A stretch of DNA of 64,000 nt from Massospora cicadina (Eukaryota > Entomophthoromycota > Entomophthoromycetes > Entomophthorales > Entomophthoraceae), in contig JAKSZP010006698.1 of the NCBI GenBank assembly GCA_022478985.1, positions 1 through 64,000 of the forward strand, read 5' to 3'. The notes below the pieces were generated by a model. That model did not search any database and was not told where the DNA came from. It saw only the letters and a program-made list of their open reading frames with translations. Made by a program: the position numbers and the translations under genes. Shown here piece by piece: positions 31,170-42,910 of the stretch. Position 1 is the first letter of the stretch; the number at the start of each line of letters is the position of its first letter.

Positions 31170-34100
31170 CAAAAGAGGAGTTTCAGCCCAAAATCATGAA
31201 GATTCTAATAAAGGTACACAAACTGTCAACTTTTTCTACATGCAGTAAACAAACATTAGTGGCTGAAGTATTTGGCCACCACTTTCCTATAATTATTAAT
31301 TAGATGTCAGCAACACTAAGATGAACCAGCATATGCGGGATTTATAATCCTGGAGCAGGTTAGGAATTCTGTAATGGATGGATTTTTCACATCTTATTTC
31401 TATAACAAGTAAACTGACCAGAATGTAATGTATTATGATCATGACAAAAACCTGGGACTTAAGTGGTATAATAGCTACTTAGGGTAATTAGATAGGCATG
31501 ACCTCCTGTCAATATATGGAAAGAGGGTGTAACCACACCCAAGAGCCCTTCACATGGTATTTTACCATATCAATCTGATTTGTATTATTCAAGAGGCAGG
31601 ATCAAGCTAAGATCTCAAACTTGGCATCTTAAGAGGTCATAAAAACCAGTGGGACCCTATGTCCTTATAGGGATAAGAACCCTACATCATAATCTATGAC
31701 AGCAGAGTAGTTGCAGAGAAACCAAGTCTTGAGAAGGAGATCATAACTGGGGCTATCTAGGACGACTGCAAAGGTATTAATGGATATCTTGACAGAAAAT
31801 ATGTGTAATGAGGATTAGTCCCGATGGACCAAGTACATTATGGTCCCACCTTAACACACTTCATAAAGTAAGTATAACAAGATCTATCTTGAGTTTCATT
31901 AATTTTGTTGAGATGACATTCATGAGGTAGTTACTTTCATAAAATATAGTATAGGACCATATGAATTTGACCATCAACTTGTGTCACTAAGCTCAAATTG
32001 AGGGCAAGGTAGAAGCATATTATATTTTCAAAAGAAGAAAAACAGTATTGGGTTTTATCGTCTAGTAGTACCACTTGTACCCTAGGTACAAAGCATTGTA
32101 TTATGAAAGGTGTCATCAAGGGTTCTTGAGGCGGTACATTGATGTCAGCATGGAGCGCCTTATCCTTCAAGCTGACTTTTTTTACCGCCTCTTCAGAAAA
32201 TCTGTTATATCAGCTTAAGAGTTATAGCGAATTTACTTACCATAAGTACATTGAAGTTTTAGATTCTTATGGTTCTCAACAATGTGAATATAAGGTTGGC
32301 TGAAGGGATATGGAGGCAGAGGTCTTCATACTCAAAGTGTAAGCTGGAATCTCATTAATTTTAAATGATTTATTGGATTAGGTGAAAAAATTCCGCGCCC
32401 AATCATATGTAGTTTGACCTCAAGATAAGAACCTAAGACAGAATATTTGAGCTGTTATACCGTTGTCCAGTGAGATTTAGTATGTGGTAATCAAGGGCTG
32501 TGCTTAGGCATAAAAATGACTAGAAACTCCTTGAGATTTTTTTCCCTTGAATAACTATATTATAATCGACTGCTTTTGATTTACCAAGGTCTGGTGGCTA
32601 TTATAACTCCTGAACTAGGGCGCAACAGACTTGTCTCAGGTCCATAATCTTTAGATGAGAACACATAATCTCACCATCTAGTACTAAAAAAAGAGAACAC
32701 ATAATCTCACAGTCCATGCTGTTAAGCAAAAGTGAATATAATTACTTTCTGTTGGTACACGACTTCTTTATTAAATATAAATCATACAAAAAGGAGGCGA
32801 AAATCTCAGGACTTAGAAATTTTTTAAAGTAAGGTATAAAGTTAGTGACAAAACCGGTTAGAGGTATTGTTAGCAGAAACCAGATTCAGTCTATATCTTG
32901 GTTTCAGCATAATTTTGAGGGGCCTGTTGTCTCAAACATCATCTTAATCATTCCAGGTCCTTTTAAACTTCTCCTCAGTGATAGTTTAATAGGTGGCAGG
33001 GGCGTTGAGTGTTTCTTGTTTTTTAAAAGCTTGTATTTATGCACGTTAAAGTAAAAGCTGGTTTACAATATCACTTAAGTGGGTCTCAAATCATGGACGG
33101 TTTGTTCAAGTTGAGTGATATGCTTTTCAGTGAACTTAACAAATGCTTAAAAATTAACCATCTCATCTGACAGAGCATCAAGTGAGACTCTGGGTTTAAT
33201 TGAAACCACGTCTGAGAAGATCTGCATCATTGAGCTACATTTCCTATATGGGCCTGTAGATCTGCAAATTCAGTTTGGGTATTTTGTCATAATGATTCGC
33301 TTAAATTATTGGGAGTTTTAAGCAAAAAACTAGATGGCCTTTGTGGTCTGTGGGGCTGTTCTGGCCCATCGGGCCCCAAGGCTTTCTGGCCTGTCTGGCC
33401 TATCAATTCTATGAACTCTATTGCGCAAGTGTAAATCTTGGTAACATCTTTGTACCAACTGGAGAATGACATCAATTTTGCTAAGGCTTTGACTTCAATA
33501 GAATTCAAAAAGTAGATAAAGGAAAAGATGGTCCTAAATGTAACCAGGGACCCATCATTCTATCATATTAAGCTGGCTTGAAGCTTCAATAAGTGTTTTA
33601 CAATTAACCACAATAGGCCCCAGTTATGTTATAGAATTAAAAAAGCTGCGCTTTAGCAATCAACAATACTTGAGTGCAGGTCTTGGTCAAGCCTAACTTT
33701 AAAGCTAGAACATGATGATAAAGTCCTACAATTGTAAGTATGATGTATGGCCAAATGAACAAAACTCTGTAGATAACTTCAGTTCCAAGGGCTAGTTATC
33801 CTGAAGGGTGAGGAGCTTAGGAATATAAATTTCACAATGTAGAAGATATGGATGTGGCTTAGGAATGATTTTAACGGCCTCACATGGAGTATGTATCTTT
33901 CAATAACTGCTAAATATTTTATTAATTATTTCATACAGAAGTTGATACTGAGTAAAATAACTGAGACTAGGGTGGACTCAAAAGTGACTTAAAATTTAAA
34001 GCTTTTCAGGCCGCAAAGAATTCACTTTGTATTGAGACATACAAATCTATAAAGTCATACTTCTTGACTGATTGGCAATTTAACCCCTTAGATACATTTG

Positions 34101-34240
34101 ACAACTGCATTGCGTCATGCACTTGGTTTAAAAATCACATTCTTAAAAATATTAATATTTTTTTGTGATCCTTGAGTATTTTTGGCATATTGTTTCTTTT
34201 ATGAATTTAGTTTCAATTACAATAATAATACTAATTACTG
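31170..34240 (-). pseudogene. Ty3-O gag and protease remnant
   Basis: It is homologous to Ty3-B by landmarks: cagtgggaccctatgtcc (about 31648) against Ty3-B near 27330; tcagcatggagcgcc near 32143 against 27850 (MKDKALHAD against MKDEVLHAD); SLDALSDEM near 33160-33190 against SIEALLDEM; and a shortened Gly-X-Y region (IGQTGQKALGPDGPE) at about 33350-33405, preceded by WYKDVTKIYT. The protease active site is not readable. A second ultra-short LINE insertion lies at 32675. Confidence 0.62.
32657..32710 (+). mobile_element. Second ultra-short LINE insertion with 18-bp target duplication
   Basis: A perfect duplication gagaacacataatctcac (32657-32674 and 32693-32710) flanks 18 bp, catctagtactaaaaaaa (32675-32692), the exact 3' end of LINE-A/B plus seven A. 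Only about 11 bases of unique LINE sequence were copied before the second end was joined. Confidence 0.92.
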
Positions 34241-34244
34241 TGTA

Positions 34245-35523
34245 CATTATATCCCTCAAATAAATGATTTCTCACAAAAATATTATTGCCTTTATATACT
34301 GATATGTACATCAGCAAGTTAAATCCATTCCAAACGCAAGAAATTCTTAAAACAAATCTGTACTCAAGGGGTAAAATCTTGGGTGAAATTGTTCTCCATT
34401 TCTTGTAAAAGACCTTTTTCTCTGTACAGCTTAGAGTTCCCCTGAAAGGAGAACCACTATTGTCAACTTATCATTTATCTAGATTGTAATTTAAGTCTCT
34501 AATGTTGCTCAATGCTGTCAAACTAGCGGAGCTGTCTAAGAAGATGAAGAAGATGGGCGAAACGAACTGCTATATCAAAATAATAGGATTTGATAAAAGA
34601 GAGCGAGTAGGGAAGCAAAATCAAGTAGACTTTCTTTGGTTCCCTATAATCAGTATCAAACAAGTCATTGTGGATAAACTGCCTAATTAAAGCACTTATT
34701 AACCTCCATTGGTGATGACCTTATGAATGCATTGATTAGAAGTCATCCTTTTTAGTGGTGCATGAAGCTGAGTGCCAATCTAGAAGGCATCTCAATTAGT
34801 TCCTGTGCATGTGATGATTCCTGATCAAGTTTTATTAGAACCTATATGGTTTCAGGTTCTTAATGATAGGGCCCAATAAGGGGGCTCATCGTTGTTCAAT
34901 TCTGATGTGGGAATACGATTCTGTTTATTATCTCACATCCTAACATTAATGCCTATCACTCATCAATGGGGCACTCACCATCTCAGTTTACTGTGGAGCA
35001 TCCTGTGCTACCCAAAAAATCTATACTCATATTTCATTAAAGAAAAAATAAGTTCCAATTGGTATTTTAAGAATCAGGCAGAGATTGATCTTTCTATAAT
35101 GAAAGTTTAATCTAACGCTGGCTTTAGAAATTAAGTCTAGGAGCGTATAATGTGAACTGACAGACCTTACCTACCTTTACCATAAGTAGCTGGTCTTAAA
35201 TTATAATAACCATGGATTTGGAAGGACTTTCAAATTTGCATATATGAAAAATCCTCTTAGATCATTGAGAAGCATTCATTAGTACCTACACCTTGAAAAA
35301 TTCCAATAAGGGCTACCATATTATATTTTGTTTGCATGCTAAGCTCCTGATAAGTACAAGTAAAGCGTCAGCCCTATAATCTTATTTACTTAGTATCAAA
35401 ATCTAAACATCCCACACATTTTTGTTCCTTGATGTTAGGTCAAGTGAGTAAAGCGTGGCAAATGGAGTATGACCAATCATATGTTTATATATCTTATTAA
35501 TTTCATATTTTAACTATCTTTAT
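34245..35523 (-). repeat. Right LTR of Ty3-O (approximate)
   Basis: Segments match 19918-21268: tatctagattgtaattta against tctctagactgtaagcta, and gtgccaatctagaaggcatc against gtgccaatccagaaggcatc. Start and end are not fixed; LINE-B interrupts or abuts its right end. Confidence 0.45.
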
Positions 35524-35661
35524 ATACACGGTTTATAAATCTCTTTCTGCTAAGCATCACTTTTCGAAAATCATTTCAGCCTGAAATTTAGCTCCACTAA
35601 AGAGATTTACGAAAACTATTAGCAAATATGGCGGGAAACCCCGCAAAAGAACCCGCAGGCT

Positions 35662-38400
35662 ATGCCAAATGAGCCAGCACCACCCCCCAAACAAAGCAAC
35701 CCTCGGTTACCCACCTCAGGGTCAACCAGAATCACCCGCTCTCAAGCAGCAGCCATGAAAGCAGGCACCACCCCCCAACCTGGAGCTACTCCAACTAGCA
35801 CCAGTTCACCTGATCGCACTTCTGCAACCTGCACGCCTAACAGCTCTGTGTGCGCTGCCTCCCACCAACCCGCTGGCCTTTTCCAACCAAGGAGGCCATC
35901 ACCCACGCTGTTATAATGGCGTCTGCTCAGTTGAATGCAACTCAGCCAATCCAGACATTCACCTCCCCCATTGTGTCAGCTAATTCAGCCCCATCTATTA
36001 TTGCTGACGCCGTGTTTCTGGCTCCCTCCATGAGGGGCGATACCCAGCTACCTGGCCCCCAAATCCTCAGATGTAAGGTTGGATTAGCCGCACATTCTGG
36101 TTCACTAAGCACCAAATTGGGACAATCTACTCTCCCCATTGAGGATTCAAATGGTTCGGATTTTGGAACTTCACACCAGTTCCAATCTCACCCGTCCCAT
36201 TTAAACCCCATAATCGGCACTTCTCAAGTCAGCACTTTATCTCAATATGCTGAAAACGACCAATTCACCAATCAGCCAATGAGTTTTGCCCACGAAATCA
36301 TAGCAAATACTCGGGCTGAATTTACCCAAATAGATTGGGGATGGTGATGAAACATCGCCCTCCTCCCAATTGGCTGGAGTTAATTTCAATCTGGATGGGA
36401 CTCCCCAATTTAGCGTGGCCCAACAATCACCTGGCCCCCAAACCCTCAGATGTAAGGTTGGATTAGCCGCATATTCTGGTTCACTAAGCACCAAATTGGG
36501 ACAATCTACTCTTCCCAATGGGGATTTAAATGGTTCAGATTTTGGAACTTCACACCAGTTCCAATCTCACCCGTCCCATTTAAACCCCATAATCGGCACT
36601 TCTCATATCGCACTTTATCTCAATATGCTGAAAACGACAAATTCACCAATCAGCCAGTGAGTTTTGCCCACGAAATCACAGCAAATACTTGGATGAATTT
36701 ACCCAAATAGATTGGGATGGTGATGAAACATCTCCCTCCTCCCAACTGGCTGGAGTTAATTCCAATCTGGATGGGCCTCCCCAATTTAGCGAGGCCCAAC
36801 AAACCGCCCCTCAATATAATATGACGCCAGCAACTGCTGTAACATTCCAGAAACAAGGGAACTCCGCAAACTTGTCCAAACCACCAGCTCACACTCAACC
36901 TGCAATTGCAGCCCAAAGCAAACACAAACGTACCAAAGGAGCCACTGGGGCATGGAAAAAACCTCTGTCACCAACGCTACCCAAAGCTGATCCCCGTGAA
37001 GTGGCGGTTATTAGCTGATGTTAAGAAGAAATGGGCCGAAACTAGAGCGCAAAAGCTCTACCTCGCTCAACCCTCTCCCACGCAATTCGCCTTTATTATG
37101 GGCATAACCCTGTTGAATTCTATACAGAGGATTACTTCTCATACTTTGCAGCGATTGCGGAGACATTCCCTATTAACACCACCATCCATGAATCAGTGGA
37201 GGGCCACTACATCGATGTGGGCTTCACTGAAGCTGCCCTTGCTGACCATGCTGCCACCCTCCAGGTCATTATTCCACGCGGATCTCTTCGCATCTCCCGC
37301 ACACGCTCTCACCTGGAGAAAATTTCATGGGTTACTTTTTCCAACCTACCAACGACTGTTGATCCTGAGTCTCTTAAACTGGCACTCCATCGTGGTTTAA
37401 TGGAGTTTGGGTCTGTTCTTTCAGTGGACTTTAGCGTCCCCTCTTACTATGCTCCCACTCAAAGAGCTCGCACTGCTAGGGCGTCGTTCATCCCCTCCCC
37501 CACTGTATCCCGCAACATTGAGGTTATTCCTCATGTGGCGGTAGTTGGGGCATGCCCTGAGATCTTTTTGTCGACCCTGATCAGGCGCGCCCCCGGTGTT
37601 CAAGGTGTAACGCCCTTGGACACTTGTATAGTGGCTGCACAGCTCGAAAATAAGCCCTCTTAGCCACCACCCAGGGGCCTAAACCAGGCCAAAAACGATC
37701 CCACGTGGCTGCAGCAGCAATTCCACAACCCACACAATGGGTTCCCGTTCAAGACCTGTCCCTGAGGCCTTACGCCTAGCAGTTGAAACAGCTAACCCCA
37801 CTATTGGTATGGGATACCTTCGCGCTCATGCCCCCCTTCCAATGGGCACCCCCCTCCAATCTCCCAGAGTCAACTCCCCTCTCACCAAGCGCAAGGCATC
37901 TCCCACAGGGTGCCCCTCGTCAGCCACCCCCACTCAGGGCTCCGCGGCACCCCCACCAACCTCCACCAGCGATTTATCGCATCAACCCTCAGCTCCCAAT
38001 GGAGCTATGCCCACCAGCATGGACTGGCAACTCGCGGCCTGCGGTAGAAGTGCCACCTCAAAGAGTCCTACCCCAACCCCACAGTCCATTTCACGCGGAT
38101 CCTTTGCAGTGTTGGAGGAAGTGAATATGGACTCAGACTCATCAAATGGGGACACCGCGGAGGTCACCATTGAGCACCCTCAGGTCCTTCCCCTGCAACG
38201 GAGCGGGGCAGCATCCTAGGCTGGCTTACCTGGGTCCTCCGCCCCCCCACCCTCTCCTTCCCCTCAGAACCCTCGACGCTCCTCACGGATAGCAGCTAAT
38301 AGTCAAGCTAAAGGACTCAAAACTAGCCGCCTCACAGCAGCAGGTTTAAGCGCTGGCAACCCCCCAGGACTTAGAGGGGAACAGCTATGAGTCCCCATGG
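35662..38400 (+). pseudogene. LINE-B ORF1: RNA-binding protein with duplicated unit
   Basis: It starts MPNEPAPPP at 35662; LINE-A has the equivalent start. The Ser/Thr/Pro-rich N-terminus leads into two 126-codon units (36051-36810), an RRM-like region (37196-37663; KISWVTFSNLPTTVDPES, EFGSVLSVDFS) and a CCHC knuckle (CSWCNALGHLYSGC in LINE-A; here the third residue region reads CSRCNALGHLYSGC, about 37597-37638), then a Pro/Ser-rich tail. Private lesions: a frameshift near 35880 (gcctttt), an extra G near 36340, a small deletion near 36605 and an insertion near 37010. Shared with LINE-A: a 1-nt loss near 36692 and the T5 run at 37565-37569. The ORF1 end is approximate. Confidence 0.83.
36051..36810 (+). 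repeat. Tandem duplication inside LINE-B ORF1 (2 x ~379 bp)
   Basis: gatgtaaggttgg occurs at 36070 and 36449, a period of 379 bp; one extra G in the first unit (ttggggatgg, near 36340) means the ancestral unit is 378 bp. It is the same duplication as in LINE-A, so it predates both insertions. Confidence 0.92.
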
Positions 38401-41400
38401 CAGCACCCTGGCCCTGCAATCCATCAACGCAAATGGGTTGCGGGACTTTAAGCCGGAGAGCCCGCCTCCTCCGAAACTTCAGGTCAGCACAAATTGACAT
38501 CGCTGCTGTCCAGGAGCCCCATATCCTCCCCCACGAACAATCTGCATGGAATGAACAGTTTGGAGGCAACTCCTTCTGGACAAACCATGCCGCCCTTATT
38601 GTTTTGAATCCCCGGGTTAAAACCCATTCTTTTTCACAATATCTAGGTGGCCGCCTCATACTGGCCAAACTCACCACTCCTGACTTCTCCTTCTTCGCTG
38701 CAAGCATCTACCTGCCTAATGCAGGTCAGGAGCAAAATCGGCTCTTGGAAGAGCTCCTCCAACTCAATCTCCCACGGAATACAGTTCTCTTAGGAGATTT
38801 CAACACAGCCATAAGTCGCGTCCGTGACTCTTACCCCCCTGCAGCAAAGGAACGCCCTGGATCAAGTCGCCTCCAGGATTTCCTTCGCCTGAGTGGCTTT
38901 ATAGATGCGCTTCCACCCTCCGCGTCTGGCCTAGGTTGCATGACTAGGATCCAGTATGATGGAGGAGCTTTCCAGTCAGCGTCACGCATAGATATGGCAC
39001 TGATTGGCCCCCTGCTAATTGGCCGCGTCTCCTCTCCCATCTCTCGTGACAACCATCTGAGTGATCACAGGTCACTCACCGTTATCCTCACCACCACGCT
39101 TAGACCATCGCGTAGGTTCTGGCCTAGGGTTGCCCCAGCTCTTCTCAATAACCCCTTCATTAAGGAGAAGCTGTCTATGACCATCCGGGAGACTCTCACC
39201 TCCCCCCACCCCACCTGCTTGACCACAAGGCTAAATGGGCGGTGACCAAGGAGGGCATCACCCGCGTTGCTTACAACTGTGCCAAAGCCCAGCTGACTGC
39301 AGCTCGCGCCAGAGTCAAAAGGGCGGAAGCCAGAATCAGACATCTAGAGCGAAACTGCCAGCCTTCGCCCTCTCCCAGATGGTTGGAAGACTGGGAAGCG
39401 GCGCCGGAAGCACTCCGCTTGGAGCTCACACTGCAGGAAGAACGGGCAGCAAACTTTACAACATCTCGTTACTATGCTCAATGGGAACGCCCCACCCGCT
39501 TCTTCTTTCAGAAACAGAAAGCCCGGTCAACAGCGCAGGATATTACTGCACTGAAGATTGGCACTACAACCACTTCGGACAAGGAGGAAATCACGCAGGA
39601 ATTACACCGCTTCTACTCCAGCCTCTTCCATGCCACCCAGGTGGACCCATCGGACATCCAAGACTTCCTGTGGCGGGCTCCAGAGCCGCCCATTGACCCA
39701 CGGGCTGATGAGGCTCTACTGGCGCCTATTTCCATCCAGGAGGTGATGGAAACCCTTCTGAAATCCCCACGGCTTAAAGCCCCAGGCCCAGACGGAATAC
39801 CCTTTGAGGTGTACCTTCTGGAACCTGCAGTGATAGCCAGAACCCTCCGCGACTTTTTCGCTGCACTCTTGGTGAATGGCGAGGTCCTCCCCGACTCAGA
39901 GGCTCAATCACGACCCTCATTCACAAGAAGTCAGACCGTGAGAACCTGGCGAACTGGCGCCCCATAGCGTTGATCAACACAGACCACAAGCTCTTCACGA
40001 AGCTTCTGGCCAACCGCATCACCAAATGGGTGTCACCTCGCCTCTCCCCATCCCAGTACGGTTTTATTCCAGGGAGGTTGTTATGGGACAACTATAATGA
40101 CCTTCACGTGACTTTGACTGCCAACTCTCGCAAGGTGAATGGCTTTGTGGCTCTCCTGGATATGGAGAAAGCATATGATCGGGTAGCCTGGAAGTATATT
40201 GATGCTTCCCTGGCCCGCTTCCATCTCCCACCCGCAGCTAGGCGCTGGATATAAGCGCTCTATGACCAGCTCCACACCAGAGTTCTGGCTCCAATGGGTT
40301 TTACAGTGGCAGTACCAGTTGGACAAGGTCTCTGGCAAGGGGACCCCCTGAGCCCTATCCTTTTTAACATCACCCTTTGACCCCCTCTTGGCCTCCTTAC
40401 AGGACAAGCTAACAGGGATTCTGGTCCCAGGTAAAGCCCTCACACGCACCATGGCATTTGCAGATGACACTGCCATTGCATTTGGCTGCCCAGGGGATGT
40501 TGCCCTCGCTGCTGTGACCATTGAGAGTACACCAAGGCGTCCAACTCCATGGTCAACACCTCCAAGACAACAGTTGTACAGGTCAGCTCCCCACCTTCCC
40601 CCCACCATTTGGTATTAAACCTGAGCGCGGTACCTTCCGTCACCTGGGCGTTCTCACCAACCAACAAGGAGTTGCGCTAAAAGACAATGAGGACTTGCTC
40701 CTTGCAGCAGTTAACTCCAGGATTGCCAGCTGGAACCGGCGGCACATCACCCCCAGGGTCGAGCTCTGATGGCCAATGTGTTCCTCCTCTCCAAAGTCTG
40801 GTTCCTAGCGCACGTCTGCCCATTCACAGATGCCTTTTATACGCGGCTCAATGTACTCCTCCGCTGTTGGATCTGGGGCTCAAACCATCCACCAATGGCC
40901 CTCTCAACCATTGCCCGACCCTGTAATGAAGGGGCCTAGGGCTTCTGGACACGCGATCCCACGCCACCACAATTTTCCTGAAGTTCCTATTGCCGATTGT
41001 CTGCTGGGACGCGACCCCCATGCCCCAATGGGCGCCCGCCCTCCGCCAGTCAGTGTCAGCAGCTCTGGGTCTTCCTAGAGCATCTCTGACCTCATTAGGG
41101 GAGTGGCTCAAAAACCACCCAGGCCATCGCCTGAAACCATCCTCATCCCCCTACTGGAACCAGGCTTTCCTTGCCCTGAAACGAGTAGGCGCGCGGATCC
41201 ACTATGCCTTCCCATACAGAAGGGAAGGCCCTGGCCTCAGCCCCCGTCGCCATGCAATTGTGCACAATGGACAAGTTGTCACAACTCGCCTCAACCCCCA
41301 AGATCGTCCTCCCATCCGCCCAAGACTCCTTGAGCTCCTCCCTCCCTCCGTGAGATTTGACCTTAAGGAATTGTGGAAGGACGTCTATCACCCCATCCTG

Positions 41401-41925
41401 TCAGCAAAGGTGTCCAACACCTTAGAGGGTGCTCCACTGTTCATACAGGACAGGGGACCAGACTGGCCCTACCTTCCAGCACCGAAGCTGCCCCCGCTGT
41501 GTGGAGCCTATTGACTCCCACCTTTATCATTTTTTCACCTGTCCACGAGTCGCCGCATTTTAGCCAAAGGTCCGCGCGCTCCTCCATGCTCAGTTCTGGT
41601 CTGGACACCCTGTGCAAGTCCTCATGTTTGAGCAGACATTGCCTGTTGCCACCGACCCCTCTGTGTCCTCGCCTATGCCACAGCCATCTGGACCATCCAT
41701 AACTCCTTCCTTCGTGCTGCCTTTGACCAACAGGTGTGGATCCTTCCACACATGATCACCCACTTTCAGGTACACTTTGAGATGGCCCTGAAGGTCTGCA
41801 CTATGTCGCCAACCCTCCCCGCTCAGTTGTCACTGCAGCACGGCTCTGGCGCGCAAACCCCCTCCTTTCTTGATGCCTCCTCCCTCTCCTTCCCTCACCT
41901 CAGGCTCTTAGGAGCCCAGGCGTAA
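38387..41925 (+). pseudogene. LINE-B ORF2: endonuclease-reverse transcriptase
   Basis: The start ATG at 38387 (MSPHGSTLALQS) is intact here. Domain order is as in LINE-A: endonuclease (38430-39230; QEPHI, LLGDFNT, SDHRSL), RT (39242-40760; LDMEKAYDRVAW, FADD at about 40457-40468), C-terminal region to 41925. Lesions: frameshift near 39220 (cacccc), a lost C near 39896, a stop where LINE-A has Ser (taa, near 40252), Arg-to-Trp in the GQGLRQGDP motif (GLWQGDP, near 40330), an extra T near 40377, and further shifts near 40530 and 40937. The C-terminal zinc region is frameshifted here. Confidence 0.88.
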
Positions 41926-41997
41926 TTCAATAAACATCGATGAATCCCCCCTTGGGTTGGGACCATCTAGTACTAAAAAAATAGATACACGGCTTAA

Positions 41998-42891
41998 TAT
42001 TTATAGCACTTAAATGTTAATTTATAGTATAAGTTTAATATAAACTACTTTTTTCCTGCAGCCCACCTTTATACTATAGTTGCTAAGTGTGTTGCAATTA
42101 ATTTTACTAAACATATGATTTTATACCCATTTAATTAATCTTATATTGCATATAATTTAAATAAAAGGCTCAATTGTATATAATAAATGTCTCACCCTGT
42201 GAGGCTCACTTTATAAGTAGTTGCCATTATTGAATTGAATTACTATTGGTAATCTCATCACAGCAACTACAATTTCTAGTGATTTTAAAGCAGGAAAAAT
42301 TCTAATCCCTGCCAGCGCAGGTGTAAAATTTTTAATTTATTAATTTCCTTATCATATGGTCTAGGTTTTGACATCAATTATTATATTATTTTTAATCATA
42401 ATATTTCTACCTTGACCCTGCACAAGCGTAAAGTCAATAAGTAAAAAATTATATATTTACTATGGCTAACTCCTGAACTCTGATTTTAATTAGGTTTTTG
42501 GTACTATAAAAATGCCCCAAACCAGGGAATTCTTTGCCCTGACTATTTGAATACTACGTCAATATCCTGCCATCCTTAAGTGTTGCTTATAGCCATAAGA
42601 ACTCTGGTAATAATAAAACCATATATGGACTTTATCACCATCTAAAGGAATATCTTTTTACTATATAGCCTCAAAGTAGCCCATGACAAAGTTAAATATA
42701 GCAAGTCATTTACCAAATGGAGAATTTTAAACTGGTGTTTATATATTTTTTATTGCTAATAAGAACCATAATCTAATAATAATACTTTATATTATTAAGT
42801 TTTCAAGCTTACTGTCACCTTATGATAGTTTTATTTTTGTATATTAAACTGTGTACATGAAATCTGATGTCCCTACATTAATTTTAGCATT
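41998..42891. other. AT-rich decayed sequence, probably LTR remnants
   Basis: No frame or motif is visible. It begins after the LINE-B target duplication, so may continue the right LTR of Ty3-O, and it ends right before a primer-binding site (42893), so its right part is probably the 5' LTR of another dead plus-strand element. Confidence 0.4.
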
Positions 42892-42892
42892 G

Positions 42893-42910
42893 TGGTGCTC
42901 ACTAAAAGGG
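42893..42910 (+). promoter_or_regulatory. Orphan primer-binding site
   Basis: tggtgctcactaaaaggg matches the shared site tggtgctcactacagggg at 16 of 18 positions. The base context (g before tggtgctc) is as in Ty3-D. It marks the start of an internal region of an otherwise unrecognisable element. Confidence 0.6.

Larger units (their letters stand above)
19918..35523 (-). mobile_element. Ty3-O: old minus-strand Ty3 element, split by Ty3-B
   Basis: LTR-like ends (about 19918-21268 and 34245-35523) share blocks such as gtgccaatc.agaaggcatctc. The inner parts are diverged relatives of Ty3-B: 21269-23783 matches its integrase-to-RT and 31170-34240 its protease and gag, in the same minus orientation. 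Joining them across Ty3-B (TSD gctac) gives one element of expected order. Boundaries are approximate: the left LTR start could also be the 3' LTR start of the neighbouring plus-strand remnant, and LINE-B sits in or next to the right LTR, which may continue beyond 41998. Confidence 0.6.
35537..41984 (+). mobile_element. LINE-B: near full-length sister copy of LINE-A
   Basis: It starts at about atctctttctgctaagcatc, as LINE-A does, and ends ccatctagtactaaaaaaa. The target duplication is atacacggtttat (35524-35536) and atacacggcttaa (41985-41997), with one clear mismatch and a blurred end, so it is probably older or mutated compared with that of LINE-A. The two copies are nearly identical over 6.4 kb, but their lesions mostly differ, so both derive from a recent common source. 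Confidence 0.92.

Noticed and set aside
34502..34690. Open frame MLLNAVKLAELSKKMKKMG as a small gene
   Set aside because: It lies in the putative Ty3-O LTR, is AT-rich, and its counterpart in the left LTR is not open.
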